The notes under the pieces: generated by a model
Told to the model about the DNA's origin: nothing
The model's input: only the letters and a program-made list of their open reading frames with translations
The model's database searches: none
Position numbers and translations under genes: made by a program
DNA from: Ascidiaceihabitans donghaensis
GTDB lineage: Bacteria; Pseudomonadota; Alphaproteobacteria; Rhodobacterales; Rhodobacteraceae
DNA: 64,000 bases
Assembly (NCBI RefSeq): GCF_900302465.1
Contig: NZ_OMOR01000001.1
Span: forward strand, 2,760,729-2,824,728
Direction: 5' to 3'
Shown: positions 53,696 to 62,505 of the stretch, in pieces
Numbering within the stretch: the stretch's first letter is position 1
How the letters are laid out: each line of letters opens with the position of its first letter

Positions 53696-55483
53696 TTACT
53701 GAGAATAGAGTGGCCAGATAAACGGAATGACCGCAGAAGCCAAAAGACCGATGCTCAGATTCAACGGGATTCCGACTTTCATGAAGTCCGAAAACGTATA
53801 GCCGCCCGGACCATAAACAAGCATGTTGGTCTGATACCCGATAGGTGTCGCAAAGCTGGCAGAGGCCGCAACCATCACCGCCACAACAAGGGGTCGGGGG
53901 TCGATCCCCATGGCCCCGGCCAATCCGATTGCTATGGGCGTGACCACAACTGCCACCGCATTGTTGCTGACCATTTCGGTTAACACGGAGGTCAAAAGGT
54001 AAATGGCCCAAACGATCAAAAAGGGTGGCAGAACACTTAAACCCGGGGCAATAAACCCGACAATCAAAGCAACGGCACCCGATGCTTCCAATGCAGCGCC
54101 AATTGCCAACATCGAGAAAATCAGCGCCAGAAGGCGCCCGTCAACAAACCCGAATGCCTCGTCTGCATCGATACATCTGGTAATCAAAACAAGGGCAACA
54201 GCCAGCACCGAAAGCAGAAAAATCGGGGCTATTCCAAGCGCTGCCAGCAAAACGATCCCCGTCAAAGCGACAATAACGACGGGTGCGTGGCTGCGCCGAA
54301 ACGCACGGGCGGATGGCTTGGAAACATCCACCATATCCATTTCAGAACTGAGGCGCTGAATATCGGAAGGGGCCCCTTCGAGCAAAAGTGTATCGCCAAT
54401 TTTCACAATCAAATCATCAAGTTGGCGTCCAATATTTTGATTTCGACGATGTACTGCCAAAGGATAGACCCCGAACCGCCGACGCAAACGCAAGGCCCCC
54501 AATGATCGTCCGACCATTTTGCATCCTGGCGTGATCAGCACCTCTACGGTGGTGGTTTCAACTGCCGAAACCTGATCCACACGTTTAAGTTCCTTGTTGC
54601 GTTGCAGGCTTAGCAGCTCGGTGATCTGCGTGCGCAAAACCACCCTGTCGCCTACTGCCAGTTCAACGCCTTGCAGATTGCGCCGCAAAGACACATCGCC
54701 GCGAATAACATCGATCAACCGCACGCCATCGCGTTTGAACAATTGCACGCCAGTGACTTCACGTCCGACCAAGTTGGATTCCGGCGGAATAACCGCCTCT
54801 GTGAAGAACTTCCTACGGGTTCGATCCGACAAAAGATCAGCCATGCTTTCACGATCAGGCAGCAACTTTGGCGCTACAAAACGCAGATAGATCATCCCCC
54901 AAATGACCAAAATGATACCCAGCGGCGTCACTTCAAAGATGGAAAAGGCTGCGAGCCCGTTGGCGCGTGCAACGCCGTCCACCAGCAAATTTGTGGATGT
55001 CCCGATCAAAGTCAAAGTACCACCCAAAATCGCGGCATAACTAAGCGGTATCAACAGCTTAGATGCCGTAATACCCATCGTTTTCGCAAGCTGGATAAAC
55101 ACCGGAATCATAACAACAACAACGGGTGTGTTTGACACAATCGCAGAACTGAGCACCACAAATGCCATCAGTAACACAATAGCCAACGCCGGGTTGGTCC
55201 GCGCTTGTTTGTCTGCAATTGCGGTGAATGCGTCCAAAGCGCCGGTGCGCACCAATGCCCCCATTATGATGAACATCGCGGCGATGGTCCAAGGCGCAGG
55301 GTTGGACAAGACTGTCAGGGCGCGGTCATACGGTAAAACGCCCAACCCCAGCAGCGCGGCTGCTCCGGTGATGGCAACAACCTCAGTGGGGAAGGTTTCG
55401 CGTAAAAATAGTATGAACATGACAATCACAACGGTTAACGTGACCACCGCGCTGCCGGTTTGGGAAAGGTTGAGAAAGCCCAT
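53696..55483 (-). CDS. SLC13/DASS-type transporter with two RCK_C domains (2)
   Basis: This 595-aa protein has the same layout as the gene at 49053: N-terminal helices with SSAIVSNTPVVVVMIPVF and YAAILGGTLTLIGTSTNLLVDG, two RCK_C domains at about 215-295 and 305-390 (GREVTGVQLFKRDGVRLIDVIRGD, GRSLGALRLRRRFGVYPLAVHRR), and a C-terminal helical half with SNNAVAVVVTPIAIG and FATPIGYQTNMLVYGPGGYTF. It is the more distant paralogue of the two. It is probably an anion:Na+ carrier; cargo unknown. Confidence 0.86.
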   Translation of the reverse strand: MGFLNLSQTGSAVVTLTVVIVMFILFLRETFPTEVVAITGAAALLGLGVLPYDRALTVLSNPAPWTIAAMFIIMGALVRTGALDAFTAIADKQARTNPALAIVLLMAFVVLSSAIVSNTPVVVVMIPVFIQLAKTMGITASKLLIPLSYAAILGGTLTLIGTSTNLLVDGVARANGLAAFSIFEVTPLGIILVIWGMIYLRFVAPKLLPDRESMADLLSDRTRRKFFTEAVIPPESNLVGREVTGVQLFKRDGVRLIDVIRGDVSLRRNLQGVELAVGDRVVLRTQITELLSLQRNKELKRVDQVSAVETTTVEVLITPGCKMVGRSLGALRLRRRFGVYPLAVHRRNQNIGRQLDDLIVKIGDTLLLEGAPSDIQRLSSEMDMVDVSKPSARAFRRSHAPVVIVALTGIVLLAALGIAPIFLLSVLAVALVLITRCIDADEAFGFVDGRLLALIFSMLAIGAALEASGAVALIVGFIAPGLSVLPPFLIVWAIYLLTSVLTEMVSNNAVAVVVTPIAIGLAGAMGIDPRPLVVAVMVAASASFATPIGYQTNMLVYGPGGYTFSDFMKVGIPLNLSIGLLASAVIPFIWPLYSQ

Positions 55484-55510
55484 GGTATCTGCCCGCTGTA
55501 AGGGAGTGCT

Positions 55511-56452
55511 TTATGCGTGAGTGTCTTTGATTGTATCAGCCTGTGCAAGCCGCGTTCGCGGTCTTGGCTGGACAAGGTACATCGCACCGATCATCAATGC
55601 CAATGCCATCCAGATTTGCGGCTCATATGCTTCGTCCAGCAGAATTTTAGACCAGAACACCCCACACAACGTCACCAGATAGCTCACTTGAACTGCAAAG
55701 ACTGCGCCCGTCCTGCCAACCAGCCAAACATATCCTGTGTATACCAGAACATGCACAACTGAGCCCGCGACATGTGCTGCATCGGGTAAACCGTAGGGTG
55801 GTAACGGGTTGATCCATTGTCCGCTCATAAGTGCGATGGGCAGTGTGATCACACACCCCACCAAAGACGCCCCGAACAGAACCTGAATGGGATCCAGTCC
55901 CGCAGTGCCCCATTTGGCAACAAAATTGCCCTCAAACGCATAGAACATGCCGGCAATCAGACCAACAAACACCCACACAACGGATGGAATGCCAAGACTG
56001 CCTGCCCCCGGCAATACGATCAGCATGACAGCGCAAAGCCCCGTCAACAGCCCCGCAAACCGGCGGACATCAAACGTGTCGTTGCCCAAAGCCAACGCGA
56101 TGGGAAAGGCAAAGATCGGGATCATCGACAGCAAAATAGACAACAGGCCACCCGGCAAATGCACCGCGGCCTGAAAGCTTGCGGTGTTGGGCAGCACCGT
56201 ACCAATCAGCGCGATAATGACATACACCCGAATTTGATCCCGTCCCATGGGCAACGATTTACGCCGCACACTATTGATTACAAACATCAAAACCGTCCCA
56301 ATGGCGACTTGCCAAAAGATCAGGCCAAAATGTTTATACCCTTCGCTGACTGCTATTTTGGTCATTGGAATCGTGAACGACCAACCCATGCCCAAAAGCA
56401 CTAGAAACAGGCTATATCCCAGCTTTTCACGACCCGACAAACTGTCCGTCAT
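55511..56452 (-). CDS. DMT superfamily transporter
   Basis: This 313-aa protein has ten hydrophobic segments with two EamA-like repeats (SFTIPMTKIAVSEGYKHFGLIFWQVAIGTVLMFVIN in the first, GSVVHVLVYTGYVWLVGRTGAVFAVQVSYLVTLCGVFW in the second). It is an inner-membrane carrier, export of metabolites being most likely. The start at 56452 overlaps the stop of the YmdB-type gene by 4 bp (ATGA), so both are in one operon; 56461 is an alternative. The substrate is unknown. Confidence 0.83.
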   Translation of the reverse strand: MTDSLSGREKLGYSLFLVLLGMGWSFTIPMTKIAVSEGYKHFGLIFWQVAIGTVLMFVINSVRRKSLPMGRDQIRVYVIIALIGTVLPNTASFQAAVHLPGGLLSILLSMIPIFAFPIALALGNDTFDVRRFAGLLTGLCAVMLIVLPGAGSLGIPSVVWVFVGLIAGMFYAFEGNFVAKWGTAGLDPIQVLFGASLVGCVITLPIALMSGQWINPLPPYGLPDAAHVAGSVVHVLVYTGYVWLVGRTGAVFAVQVSYLVTLCGVFWSKILLDEAYEPQIWMALALMIGAMYLVQPRPRTRLAQADTIKDTHA

Positions 56453-57261
56453 GGTCCGCATTGCTGCAAACGACCACCCTGACGCACCATTTCAATGCGT
56501 GTGGCTTTGCCCGTTTGATCATCGGTCTCGATGTAAACCCCTGACAATGTTGCTTCGCCGGTTGCGGGGGTGAAGCGGTCTTTGGGCATGCCGGTGATAA
56601 ATCGGCGCAGGGGTTCATGTTTTTCCATGCCAATCACGGAATTGTAATCACCACACATGCCAGCATCGCTTAGATGTGCTGTCCCGCCTGGCAAAATCAT
56701 CGCGTCGGCTGTGGGCACATGGGTGTGCGTGCCAACCACAAGGCTGGCGCGGCCGTCACACCAATGCCCCATCGCCATTTTTTCTGACGTGGCTTCACAG
56801 TGGAAATCCACAACGATTGCATCAGCTTGTCCGCCAAGAGGATGCGTCTTGAACACAGGCTCAACCGCCGAGAATGGGTCATCAAAGGGCCGCTTCATAA
56901 AGACCTGCCCCAAAGCTTGCATGACCAGAACCTTGCGTCCGTTTTTTGTGGTAAAAAGCCGTGATCCTTTGCCCGGAGACGCTTTTGAGAAGTTCAAAGG
57001 CCGGATCACACGCGGTTCGTGTTCGATGAACTGCATCATGTCTTTTTGGTCAAAAGCATGATCCCCAAGCGTCACGCAATCCGCGCCAGCATCCAACAGT
57101 ACTTTGGCGTGTGCGCCTGACAACCCCATACCCGACGTGGCATTTTCGCCGTTCACGACGACAAAGTCCAAGGCCCAAGCCTCGCGCAATCGGGGTAGAT
57201 TTTCGGTGATCGCCCGACGCCCCGCGCGGCCCATCACATCGCCTAAGAACAATATTTTCAT
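56449..57261 (-). CDS. YmdB-type metallophosphoesterase (TIGR00282)
   Basis: This 270-aa protein starts MKILFLGDVMGRAGRRAI, with GDVMG a metal site; NGENATSGMGLS, TLGDHAFDQ, DFHCEATSEKMAMGHWCDGRASLVVGTHTHVPTAD and the end supply the other metal ligands (Glu, Asn, His, His). YmdB enzymes of this family have 2',3'-cAMP phosphodiesterase activity, with roles in RNA turnover and biofilm formation in Bacillus. It is upstream of the DMT carrier gene with a 4-bp overlap. Confidence 0.9.
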   Translation of the reverse strand: MKILFLGDVMGRAGRRAITENLPRLREAWALDFVVVNGENATSGMGLSGAHAKVLLDAGADCVTLGDHAFDQKDMMQFIEHEPRVIRPLNFSKASPGKGSRLFTTKNGRKVLVMQALGQVFMKRPFDDPFSAVEPVFKTHPLGGQADAIVVDFHCEATSEKMAMGHWCDGRASLVVGTHTHVPTADAMILPGGTAHLSDAGMCGDYNSVIGMEKHEPLRRFITGMPKDRFTPATGEATLSGVYIETDDQTGKATRIEMVRQGGRLQQCGP

Positions 57262-57343
57262 AATTCAACGCCTAGGCCGCGCCCGTCGCAGGAGCAAGGG
57301 GCGCGACCATTATTTTTAGCGGTCTTCACCGAAAAACCGGATG

Positions 57344-57952
57344 TTAGAACTTGCGTGACAAACCAATCGTGAATTGCGTGGTTTTCGTATCGACACCCTG
57401 AACATTGCCATTGAACGTCTTATTCACGTCATTCCAGGTGTAGTGCACGGCCTCGATCTTGGTGGACCAGTCATCGCGCAGGGCAAATTCTGCGCCGATA
57501 CCGATCGACCCTGACACATAAATGTCAGTACCGGAGTTTGTGTCAGGTTCCGCACCGGCATCCGTGATCCCCAGCCCGACCATGCCGTAGAAAAAGGCCC
57601 GATCCGTCGCATATCCAAGTCGCATCCTTGGATTAAGCAAGAATGACCCGCGAAAACTTGAAGTGCCCAACGCTGCATCCGACCGGCTGCCGGACGCATT
57701 AATTCCTGTCAAAGCGATCTCTGGGCCCCAAACGAAACCATTGGCGCGTGCATAGTTGTAGCCCGCATAAAGGCCCAACGACGCACCGTTGTCAGAATAG
57801 CGATGTGTCGCGTTGCTGGCCACGTCTGACGATGTGTCCACGGCGTCAAGACTGAGGCCGGCGTAAAACCCCGCCCACCGGTCTTGTGCCTGTGCCTCGG
57901 CCCCAAGCCCTAAAATGATGGCAGATGTCAAAATCAACTCTCGATACAGCAT
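57344..57952 (-). CDS. outer-membrane beta-barrel (Opa/OmpW-like porin) protein
   Basis: This 202-aa protein has a signal peptide (residues 1-23, cleavage AQAQ), then alternating hydrophobic/polar strands with WAGFYAGLSLDA, ASLGLYAGYNYARANGFVWGPEIALTG and a final TQFTIGLSRKF ending in Phe, the usual outer-membrane assembly signal. The OMP_b-brl-type 8-strand barrel is inferred from length. The start at 57952 has GAGGAAA 6 nt upstream; an in-frame ATG at 57964 lacks one. It is divergent from the DUF2975 gene, and an 11-bp inverted repeat lies between them. Confidence 0.85.
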   Translation of the reverse strand: MLYRELILTSAIILGLGAEAQAQDRWAGFYAGLSLDAVDTSSDVASNATHRYSDNGASLGLYAGYNYARANGFVWGPEIALTGINASGSRSDAALGTSSFRGSFLLNPRMRLGYATDRAFFYGMVGLGITDAGAEPDTNSGTDIYVSGSIGIGAEFALRDDWSTKIEAVHYTWNDVNKTFNGNVQGVDTKTTQFTIGLSRKF

Positions 57953-57995
57953 GTGTTTCCTCATATGTTTGATTCACGATGCGCAATAATCGCAA

Positions 57996-58036
57996 CAGTT
58001 GCATTATTTATTGTTTTACGATAATTAATGCAACTG
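57996..58036. promoter_or_regulatory. perfect 11-bp inverted repeat in the divergent region
   Basis: CAGTTGCATTA (57996-58006) and TAATGCAACTG (58026-58036) are exact reverse complements with a 19-bp AT-rich spacer, between the outer-membrane barrel gene and the DUF2975/XRE genes. It is a good candidate operator for the XRE protein encoded at 58675 or another dimeric regulator. Confidence 0.6.
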
Positions 58037-58059
58037 ATAAATTTATGTGGAGCAAACTC

Positions 58060-58632
58060 ATGCTAACTGATCATTCTATGTCCGACCCTGTGATGGGAAA
58101 AATCCAGCGCACTGCAACCATCGGCATCTGGCTGAGCACTGGTGCTGTTGCGATCGCATTGACGGTTATCTTCTATTTTCTGGCCACAGCTTTTAGCGAT
58201 TCTGACATGTTGGCGCGTGAACTCAGTGCACAGCTGGACCTTGATCCCGCCTTGACCCAATTGCCCACATCCCATGCTGTTCTTGCGGCTGCATTGTGGT
58301 TGGTGATGGATGTGATTGGCGTCGTTTTGTTGATGACTGTCCGTCAATTGTTTGTTGGCATCAAAACCATCGGCATTTTCACGCCGCAGTCTGCCCTTCA
58401 GTTGCGACGCATTGGCTGGATGCTGTTTGCGCTTGGTCCCGTCAGCATCATTCTGAACGCCCTGACCGGCACGCTGATGAAGTACTGGGCCAACCCCAAC
58501 AGCTTAAGCATTGAAATCGCTTTGGAAGACACGGATGTCTATGCCATCGTGATCGGTCTGGTCATTGTCGCTGTGGCCCATATTATGGTCAGCGCCGCAC
58601 AATTGTCTGAAGACCATAAAGCAATTGTTTAA
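58060..58632 (+). CDS. DUF2975 family membrane protein
   Basis: This 190-aa protein has four hydrophobic segments (about 20-42, 68-92, 110-132, 158-180) with LFVGIKTIGIFTPQSALQLRRIGW between helices 2 and 3, the block typical of DUF2975. The start at 58060 is chosen because GGAG lies 6 nt upstream; ATG codons at 58045 and 58078 are alternatives. DUF2975 genes are often followed by a small YozG-like XRE gene, as here. Function unknown; a membrane protein-regulator pair that acts on an envelope or stress gene is plausible. Confidence 0.78.
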   Translation: MLTDHSMSDPVMGKIQRTATIGIWLSTGAVAIALTVIFYFLATAFSDSDMLARELSAQLDLDPALTQLPTSHAVLAAALWLVMDVIGVVLLMTVRQLFVGIKTIGIFTPQSALQLRRIGWMLFALGPVSIILNALTGTLMKYWANPNSLSIEIALEDTDVYAIVIGLVIVAVAHIMVSAAQLSEDHKAIV

Positions 58633-58659
58633 ATACGGGGCAATTGTTTAGGCACGGGG
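58621..58659. repeat. 19-bp tandem duplication at the DUF2975 stop codon
   Basis: GCAATTGTTTA-N3-ACGGG occurs twice in direct order with period 19 (58621-58639 and 58640-58658), 16 of 19 bases identical. The first copy includes the last codons and the stop of the DUF2975 gene; the second lies in the leader of the XRE gene. Confidence 0.8.
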
Positions 58660-58674
58660 CGCGAAGGGAAAAGC

Positions 58675-58884
58675 ATGGCAATTATCGTCACCTTGGATGT
58701 GATGCTGGCAAGGCGTAAAATGCGGTCCAAAGAGCTGGCTGAAATCGTAGGCATCACAGAACAGAATGTCAGCCTATTGAAGTCTGGCAAGGTCAAAGGG
58801 GTGCGCTTTGAAACTCTGGATAAGATTTGCCATGCTCTGGAGTGCACGCCTGCAGACATCCTTGATTTCGATCCCGAAGGATAA
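58675..58884 (+). CDS. small XRE-type helix-turn-helix regulator
   Basis: This 69-aa protein is a lone helix-turn-helix domain: LDVMLARRKMRSKELAEIVGITEQNVSLLKSGKVKGVRFETLDKICHALECTPADIL, the YozG/DUF739 kind with the recognition helix at ITEQNVSLLKSG. It is usually found paired with DUF2975 membrane proteins, as here with a 42-bp gap. The GSCFA gene starts 5 bp after its stop. It may bind the 11-bp inverted repeat at 57996-58036. Confidence 0.88.
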   Translation: MAIIVTLDVMLARRKMRSKELAEIVGITEQNVSLLKSGKVKGVRFETLDKICHALECTPADILDFDPEG

Positions 58885-58889
58885 CCGGC

Positions 58890-60470
58890 ATGGCACAGGA
58901 CAACAAAAACGCACCTCCGCCCTTTTTGGCCGAGCTGTCCGCCCAGGATGCCTTCGCACATCTTAAGACCAACACCCATGCCCGTTGGCCCGATCGTCAT
59001 GACAGCGAAAACCGTGTCGAACCGTTCTGCACACCGCATTTCAACGCGCCCTTCACACTACAGACGGGCGCAAGTGTCTTTACTCTAGGGTCCTGTTTTG
59101 CCCGCAACGTGGAAAAAAGTCTGATCCATCTGGGCTTTGATCTGCCAGCCCGCCGCGCCATTGGACCGGGCATACAAAACAATGTGCTAAATACTTTCAC
59201 AGCAGCTTCGATGTTGAACGAGGTCACTTGGGCATTGAATCCCGACGCCCCCTTCGATCCTGATCGTCACCTGTACGACGTTGGTTCCGACAAGGTTGTC
59301 GATTTGCATGTGGGCCGACGCTGGGCTCTGCCCACAGACAAAGCCACCGCCGTCGCGCGTCGCACCCAGATCAAACAGGCTTACAGTGCCTTGGCAAATT
59401 GTAAGTTGCTGGTTTTGACAATGGGTCTGGTTGAGGCGTGGTATGATGCAGAATTGGGGATCTATCTGAATTCTCCTCCTCTCAAGCGCATGATACAGAC
59501 GGATCCCGACCGTTTTCGCCTGCGGGTCATGCGCCATTCCGATGTTGTAGCCTCAATGGCGCAGCTGATTGACACCGCCAACGCCCACAACCGCGTGGGC
59601 GGGTTGAATTGCATTTTGACCGTGTCGCCGGTGCCTCTGGTTTCTACGTTTCGCCCCGACACAGACGTCATCGTGGCCAATGCCTATTCCAAAGCGACAC
59701 TACGTTCAGCTGCAGAAGAAATCGCGTACCGCTATGAAAATGTGTCCTATTTTCCCAGCTTTGAATCCATAACGCTAAGTGATCGCCATGAAAGCTGGGA
59801 AGACGATCAGGTGCATGTGCGTCAGGGTCTTGTCGATTTAAACGTGGCGCGTATGGTTGCGAAATATGTGGAAACCACGGACGATCGGACCGAAGACCCC
59901 GACGTGCTGACCCAATTGGCAGCCAACGAGGTCACTGCAAAGCGGTTTGACGCAGCGCTTGAACTGGCAGACCGCGCATTGAGCACATCACCAGAATTGG
60001 AGCGTGCGGTCTTGGTCAAGGCGCGGGCTTTGGCGGGCCAGGGTGAATTAACGCAAGCCTTCGATTTTTTGACCCATAAATTCACAAACAAAAGTGGCGA
60101 CCTGTCCTTTGAAACAACGTCTGTTGATATGCAGGTGTTTGCCGCACGCCTGATGCTGCGTCTGAAACGCTTTGACGCGGTGCAGGCCATTGCATCCCAG
60201 ATTTTGGATCAAAGCCCCAAGCATATGCCCGCCCTGATTGTTTTGGGGGATGCCCACATGGGGCAGCGCAACTTTGCAGCTGCTGAGCGCGTTTTCATGC
60301 AGTGTTTGGACATGTCTAAACGTCAGGCTCAGCCCTACTTCAAAATGGCGCAGCTTGAACGCGCACGTGGCCAGACCGATGCCGCGTTACGCTTTGTTGA
60401 TATGGCTTTAAAGATGAATCCGACCCATGCAGGGTTCGAGGCATTCAAAACACGGCTTACGTCAAGCTGA
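58890..60470 (+). CDS. GSCFA domain protein with TPR repeats
   Basis: This 526-aa protein has an N-terminal GSCFA domain (GSCFA itself at 67-71, LTMGLVEAWYDAELGIYLNSPP near 165 and TVSPVPLVSTFR near 250), an SGNH/GDSL-like hydrolase relative of unknown activity. A C-terminal array of TPR-like helices from about 340 to 520 includes LQLAANEVTAKRFDAALELADRAL-type helix pairs and FKMAQLERARGQTDAALRFVDMALKMNP. GSCFA domains are linked to polysaccharide-related functions in some roseobacters, but no proof is known. GAAGGA precedes the ATG; it is 5 bp after the XRE gene and 14 bp into the convergent gene. Confidence 0.85.
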   Translation: MAQDNKNAPPPFLAELSAQDAFAHLKTNTHARWPDRHDSENRVEPFCTPHFNAPFTLQTGASVFTLGSCFARNVEKSLIHLGFDLPARRAIGPGIQNNVLNTFTAASMLNEVTWALNPDAPFDPDRHLYDVGSDKVVDLHVGRRWALPTDKATAVARRTQIKQAYSALANCKLLVLTMGLVEAWYDAELGIYLNSPPLKRMIQTDPDRFRLRVMRHSDVVASMAQLIDTANAHNRVGGLNCILTVSPVPLVSTFRPDTDVIVANAYSKATLRSAAEEIAYRYENVSYFPSFESITLSDRHESWEDDQVHVRQGLVDLNVARMVAKYVETTDDRTEDPDVLTQLAANEVTAKRFDAALELADRALSTSPELERAVLVKARALAGQGELTQAFDFLTHKFTNKSGDLSFETTSVDMQVFAARLMLRLKRFDAVQAIASQILDQSPKHMPALIVLGDAHMGQRNFAAAERVFMQCLDMSKRQAQPYFKMAQLERARGQTDAALRFVDMALKMNPTHAGFEAFKTRLTSS

Positions 60471-61017
60471 TCACGCCGTTTTCGGTCACAATCATGTCCA
60501 ATGGTTGATCCGTGGGTTCCAAAGGCAGGCTGTCTGCCTGCTGCGCTGCAAACGCAAAGCCGATGGCCAAAGTCGCACGTCTGCCGCGCAACAGCTCTAG
60601 GGTGCGATCATAAAACCCGCCGCCGTACCCCAGTCGCCCACCCTGTGCGTCAAACGCCACCAGAGGAACAATCACGATTTCCGGTTCAAAAAAGTCGTCA
60701 ACTTCGGGGATTTGCGCCCCGAAAGGGCCGGCTTTCATCGCACCATCTGGCTGCCATTTGGAAAACCGCAACGGTTGCCCCGCCGCCTGTATGACGGGAA
60801 CGCCAACAGCTCCATAAGCTGCGGCTTCAGCCATAGCCGACAGCGGATTTATTTCGGTTCGGATTGGCATATAGCCTGACAACGGCACACCGCGATAGCC
60901 CGCCAAAATCTCTGAAAGGTAGCCCCCTGCACCGCCGCCGTTGGCATCAAATGCCGCCTTGCGCCGGGCAAATCCTTCCTTGCGGGCCTGTGCCTTGATC
61001 GCTGTTAGATCCATCAT
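60457..61017 (-). CDS. 5-formyltetrahydrofolate cyclo-ligase
   Basis: This 186-aa protein converts 5-formyl-THF to 5,10-methenyl-THF with ATP. The signature GRLGYGGGFYDRTL is at about 127-140, the N-terminal Arg/Lys-rich helix at 8-21 and the GYMPIRTEINPL block at about 48-60. Length and motif match the family (YgfA/FAU1). Its ATG overlaps the mgtE stop (ATGA at 61014-61017), so it follows mgtE in one operon. A second ATG at 61014 is an alternative. The 3' end overlaps the convergent GSCFA gene by 14 bp. Confidence 0.9.
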   Translation of the reverse strand: MMDLTAIKAQARKEGFARRKAAFDANGGGAGGYLSEILAGYRGVPLSGYMPIRTEINPLSAMAEAAAYGAVGVPVIQAAGQPLRFSKWQPDGAMKAGPFGAQIPEVDDFFEPEIVIVPLVAFDAQGGRLGYGGGFYDRTLELLRGRRATLAIGFAFAAQQADSLPLEPTDQPLDMIVTENGVISLT

Positions 61018-62411
61018 AACAACACCATAGCAGCCAGTCCGAGAAATGCGAAAAAGCCAACAACATCTGTCACCGTGGTCACAAATGCGCCAGAGGCCAA
61101 CGCGGGATCGACGCCAACACGTTCCAAAATCACCGGAATAACGGTGCCTGCAAGGCCCGCCACCACCATATTCACAACCATGGCTGCCGCAATGACATAG
61201 CCCAATGCGGGCGACCCGAACCACACGACCCCAACGATACCCATAACAACCGCAAAAATCAGCCCGTTGACCAAGCCCACCATGACTTCACGCCGGATCA
61301 CGCGCCACACGTTTGCGCCGGTCAGGTCTTTGGTGGCGATGGCACGTACAGCCACGGTTAACGATTGCGTTCCCGCGTTGCCCCCCATAGAGGCCACGAT
61401 CGGCATCAGAACAGCCAAGGCCACGATTTGGGTGATGGCGGCTTCAAACTGCGCAATCACCATAGAAGCCGCGATGGAGGTGGCCAGATTCACCGCCAAC
61501 CACGGCATACGACGCTTGGTGGTGTCGATGACACGGTCAGACAAAGACCCTTCACCAACACCGGCCAGCCGCAAAATGTCTTCTTCGTGTTCTTCGTCCA
61601 GCACAGCCATCGCATCGTCGATGGTGATGATGCCGATCAACCGTCCCTCGCTGTCCACGACAGGCGCTGAAATCAAGTGGTATTGGTTGAACGCATAGGC
61701 CACGTCGCCTTCATCCTGGTCCACAGGAATGACCTGAAACACGTCCTCGATTATGTCCGTCAGCTTGACCTCACGACGCGACCGCATCAACTTGCCAAGG
61801 GTCACATTGCCAACGGGGTGCAGGCGCGGGTCCACGACGACGATGTGATAGAACTGGTCGGGCAGATCGTCTTCTTTTGCATTGCGCAAATGGTCAATGG
61901 CTTCGCCCACATTCCAGTGTTCAGGCGCCATGACGACTTCGCGTTGCATCAAACGTCCGGCTGAGAATTCAGGATAGCTTAAGGACTGTTCAACCGCGGC
62001 GCGGTCTACGTCTTCCAGCGCGTCGAGAATCGCTTCTTGTTGCGGCTCGTCCAGATCTTCGACCAAATCGACAACGTCATCGCTGTCGAGATCACGCACC
62101 GCTTCGGCCAAGACCTGCGGCGTTAGAACCGCAATCACTTCTTCGCGGATGCTATCGTCAAGTTCTGACAGAATTTCGCCGTCGAAATCGCGGTCATAAA
62201 GCCGGATCAGACGCGATCGGTCAAACGCATTGATCTGTTCCAAAAGGTCAGCAATATCGGCTGCGTGCAACGGGTCCATCAGCTGTGTCAGCTTGGCTTT
62301 GTCTTCGATTTCGACCGCATACAGGATCGCGCTGATATCTTTACGATCCAGCGTATACGCCCCGTCATCGCGCGGCTCTGAAGGGCTTTGATTGACATCA
62401 TCCATAGACAT
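61014..62411 (-). CDS. mgtE: magnesium transporter MgtE
   Basis: This 465-aa Mg2+ channel has a cytosolic N domain (residues about 30-130, helical repeats such as LHAADIADLLEQI) and two CBS domains (about 135-260, with the VVDSEGRLIGIITIDDAMAVLDEEHEEDIL end). Five C-terminal transmembrane helices follow, with the family block VALAVLMPIVASMGGNAGTQSLTVAVRAIA lining the pore. The CBS domains gate the channel by bound Mg2+. Start choice is uncertain: ATG at 62411 or 62423, or TTG at 62447. It overlaps the cyclo-ligase gene by 4 bp. Confidence 0.92.
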   Translation of the reverse strand: MSMDDVNQSPSEPRDDGAYTLDRKDISAILYAVEIEDKAKLTQLMDPLHAADIADLLEQINAFDRSRLIRLYDRDFDGEILSELDDSIREEVIAVLTPQVLAEAVRDLDSDDVVDLVEDLDEPQQEAILDALEDVDRAAVEQSLSYPEFSAGRLMQREVVMAPEHWNVGEAIDHLRNAKEDDLPDQFYHIVVVDPRLHPVGNVTLGKLMRSRREVKLTDIIEDVFQVIPVDQDEGDVAYAFNQYHLISAPVVDSEGRLIGIITIDDAMAVLDEEHEEDILRLAGVGEGSLSDRVIDTTKRRMPWLAVNLATSIAASMVIAQFEAAITQIVALAVLMPIVASMGGNAGTQSLTVAVRAIATKDLTGANVWRVIRREVMVGLVNGLIFAVVMGIVGVVWFGSPALGYVIAAAMVVNMVVAGLAGTVIPVILERVGVDPALASGAFVTTVTDVVGFFAFLGLAAMVLL

Positions 62412-62505
62412 ATGGCGGACCATAGGGGGGGCGCTGTGCAGAGACAATGGGCAGCGGTCGCCAATTGCGATTTACGACTGCAGCTGGCAGGCGTAGGTTG
62501 GCGGA

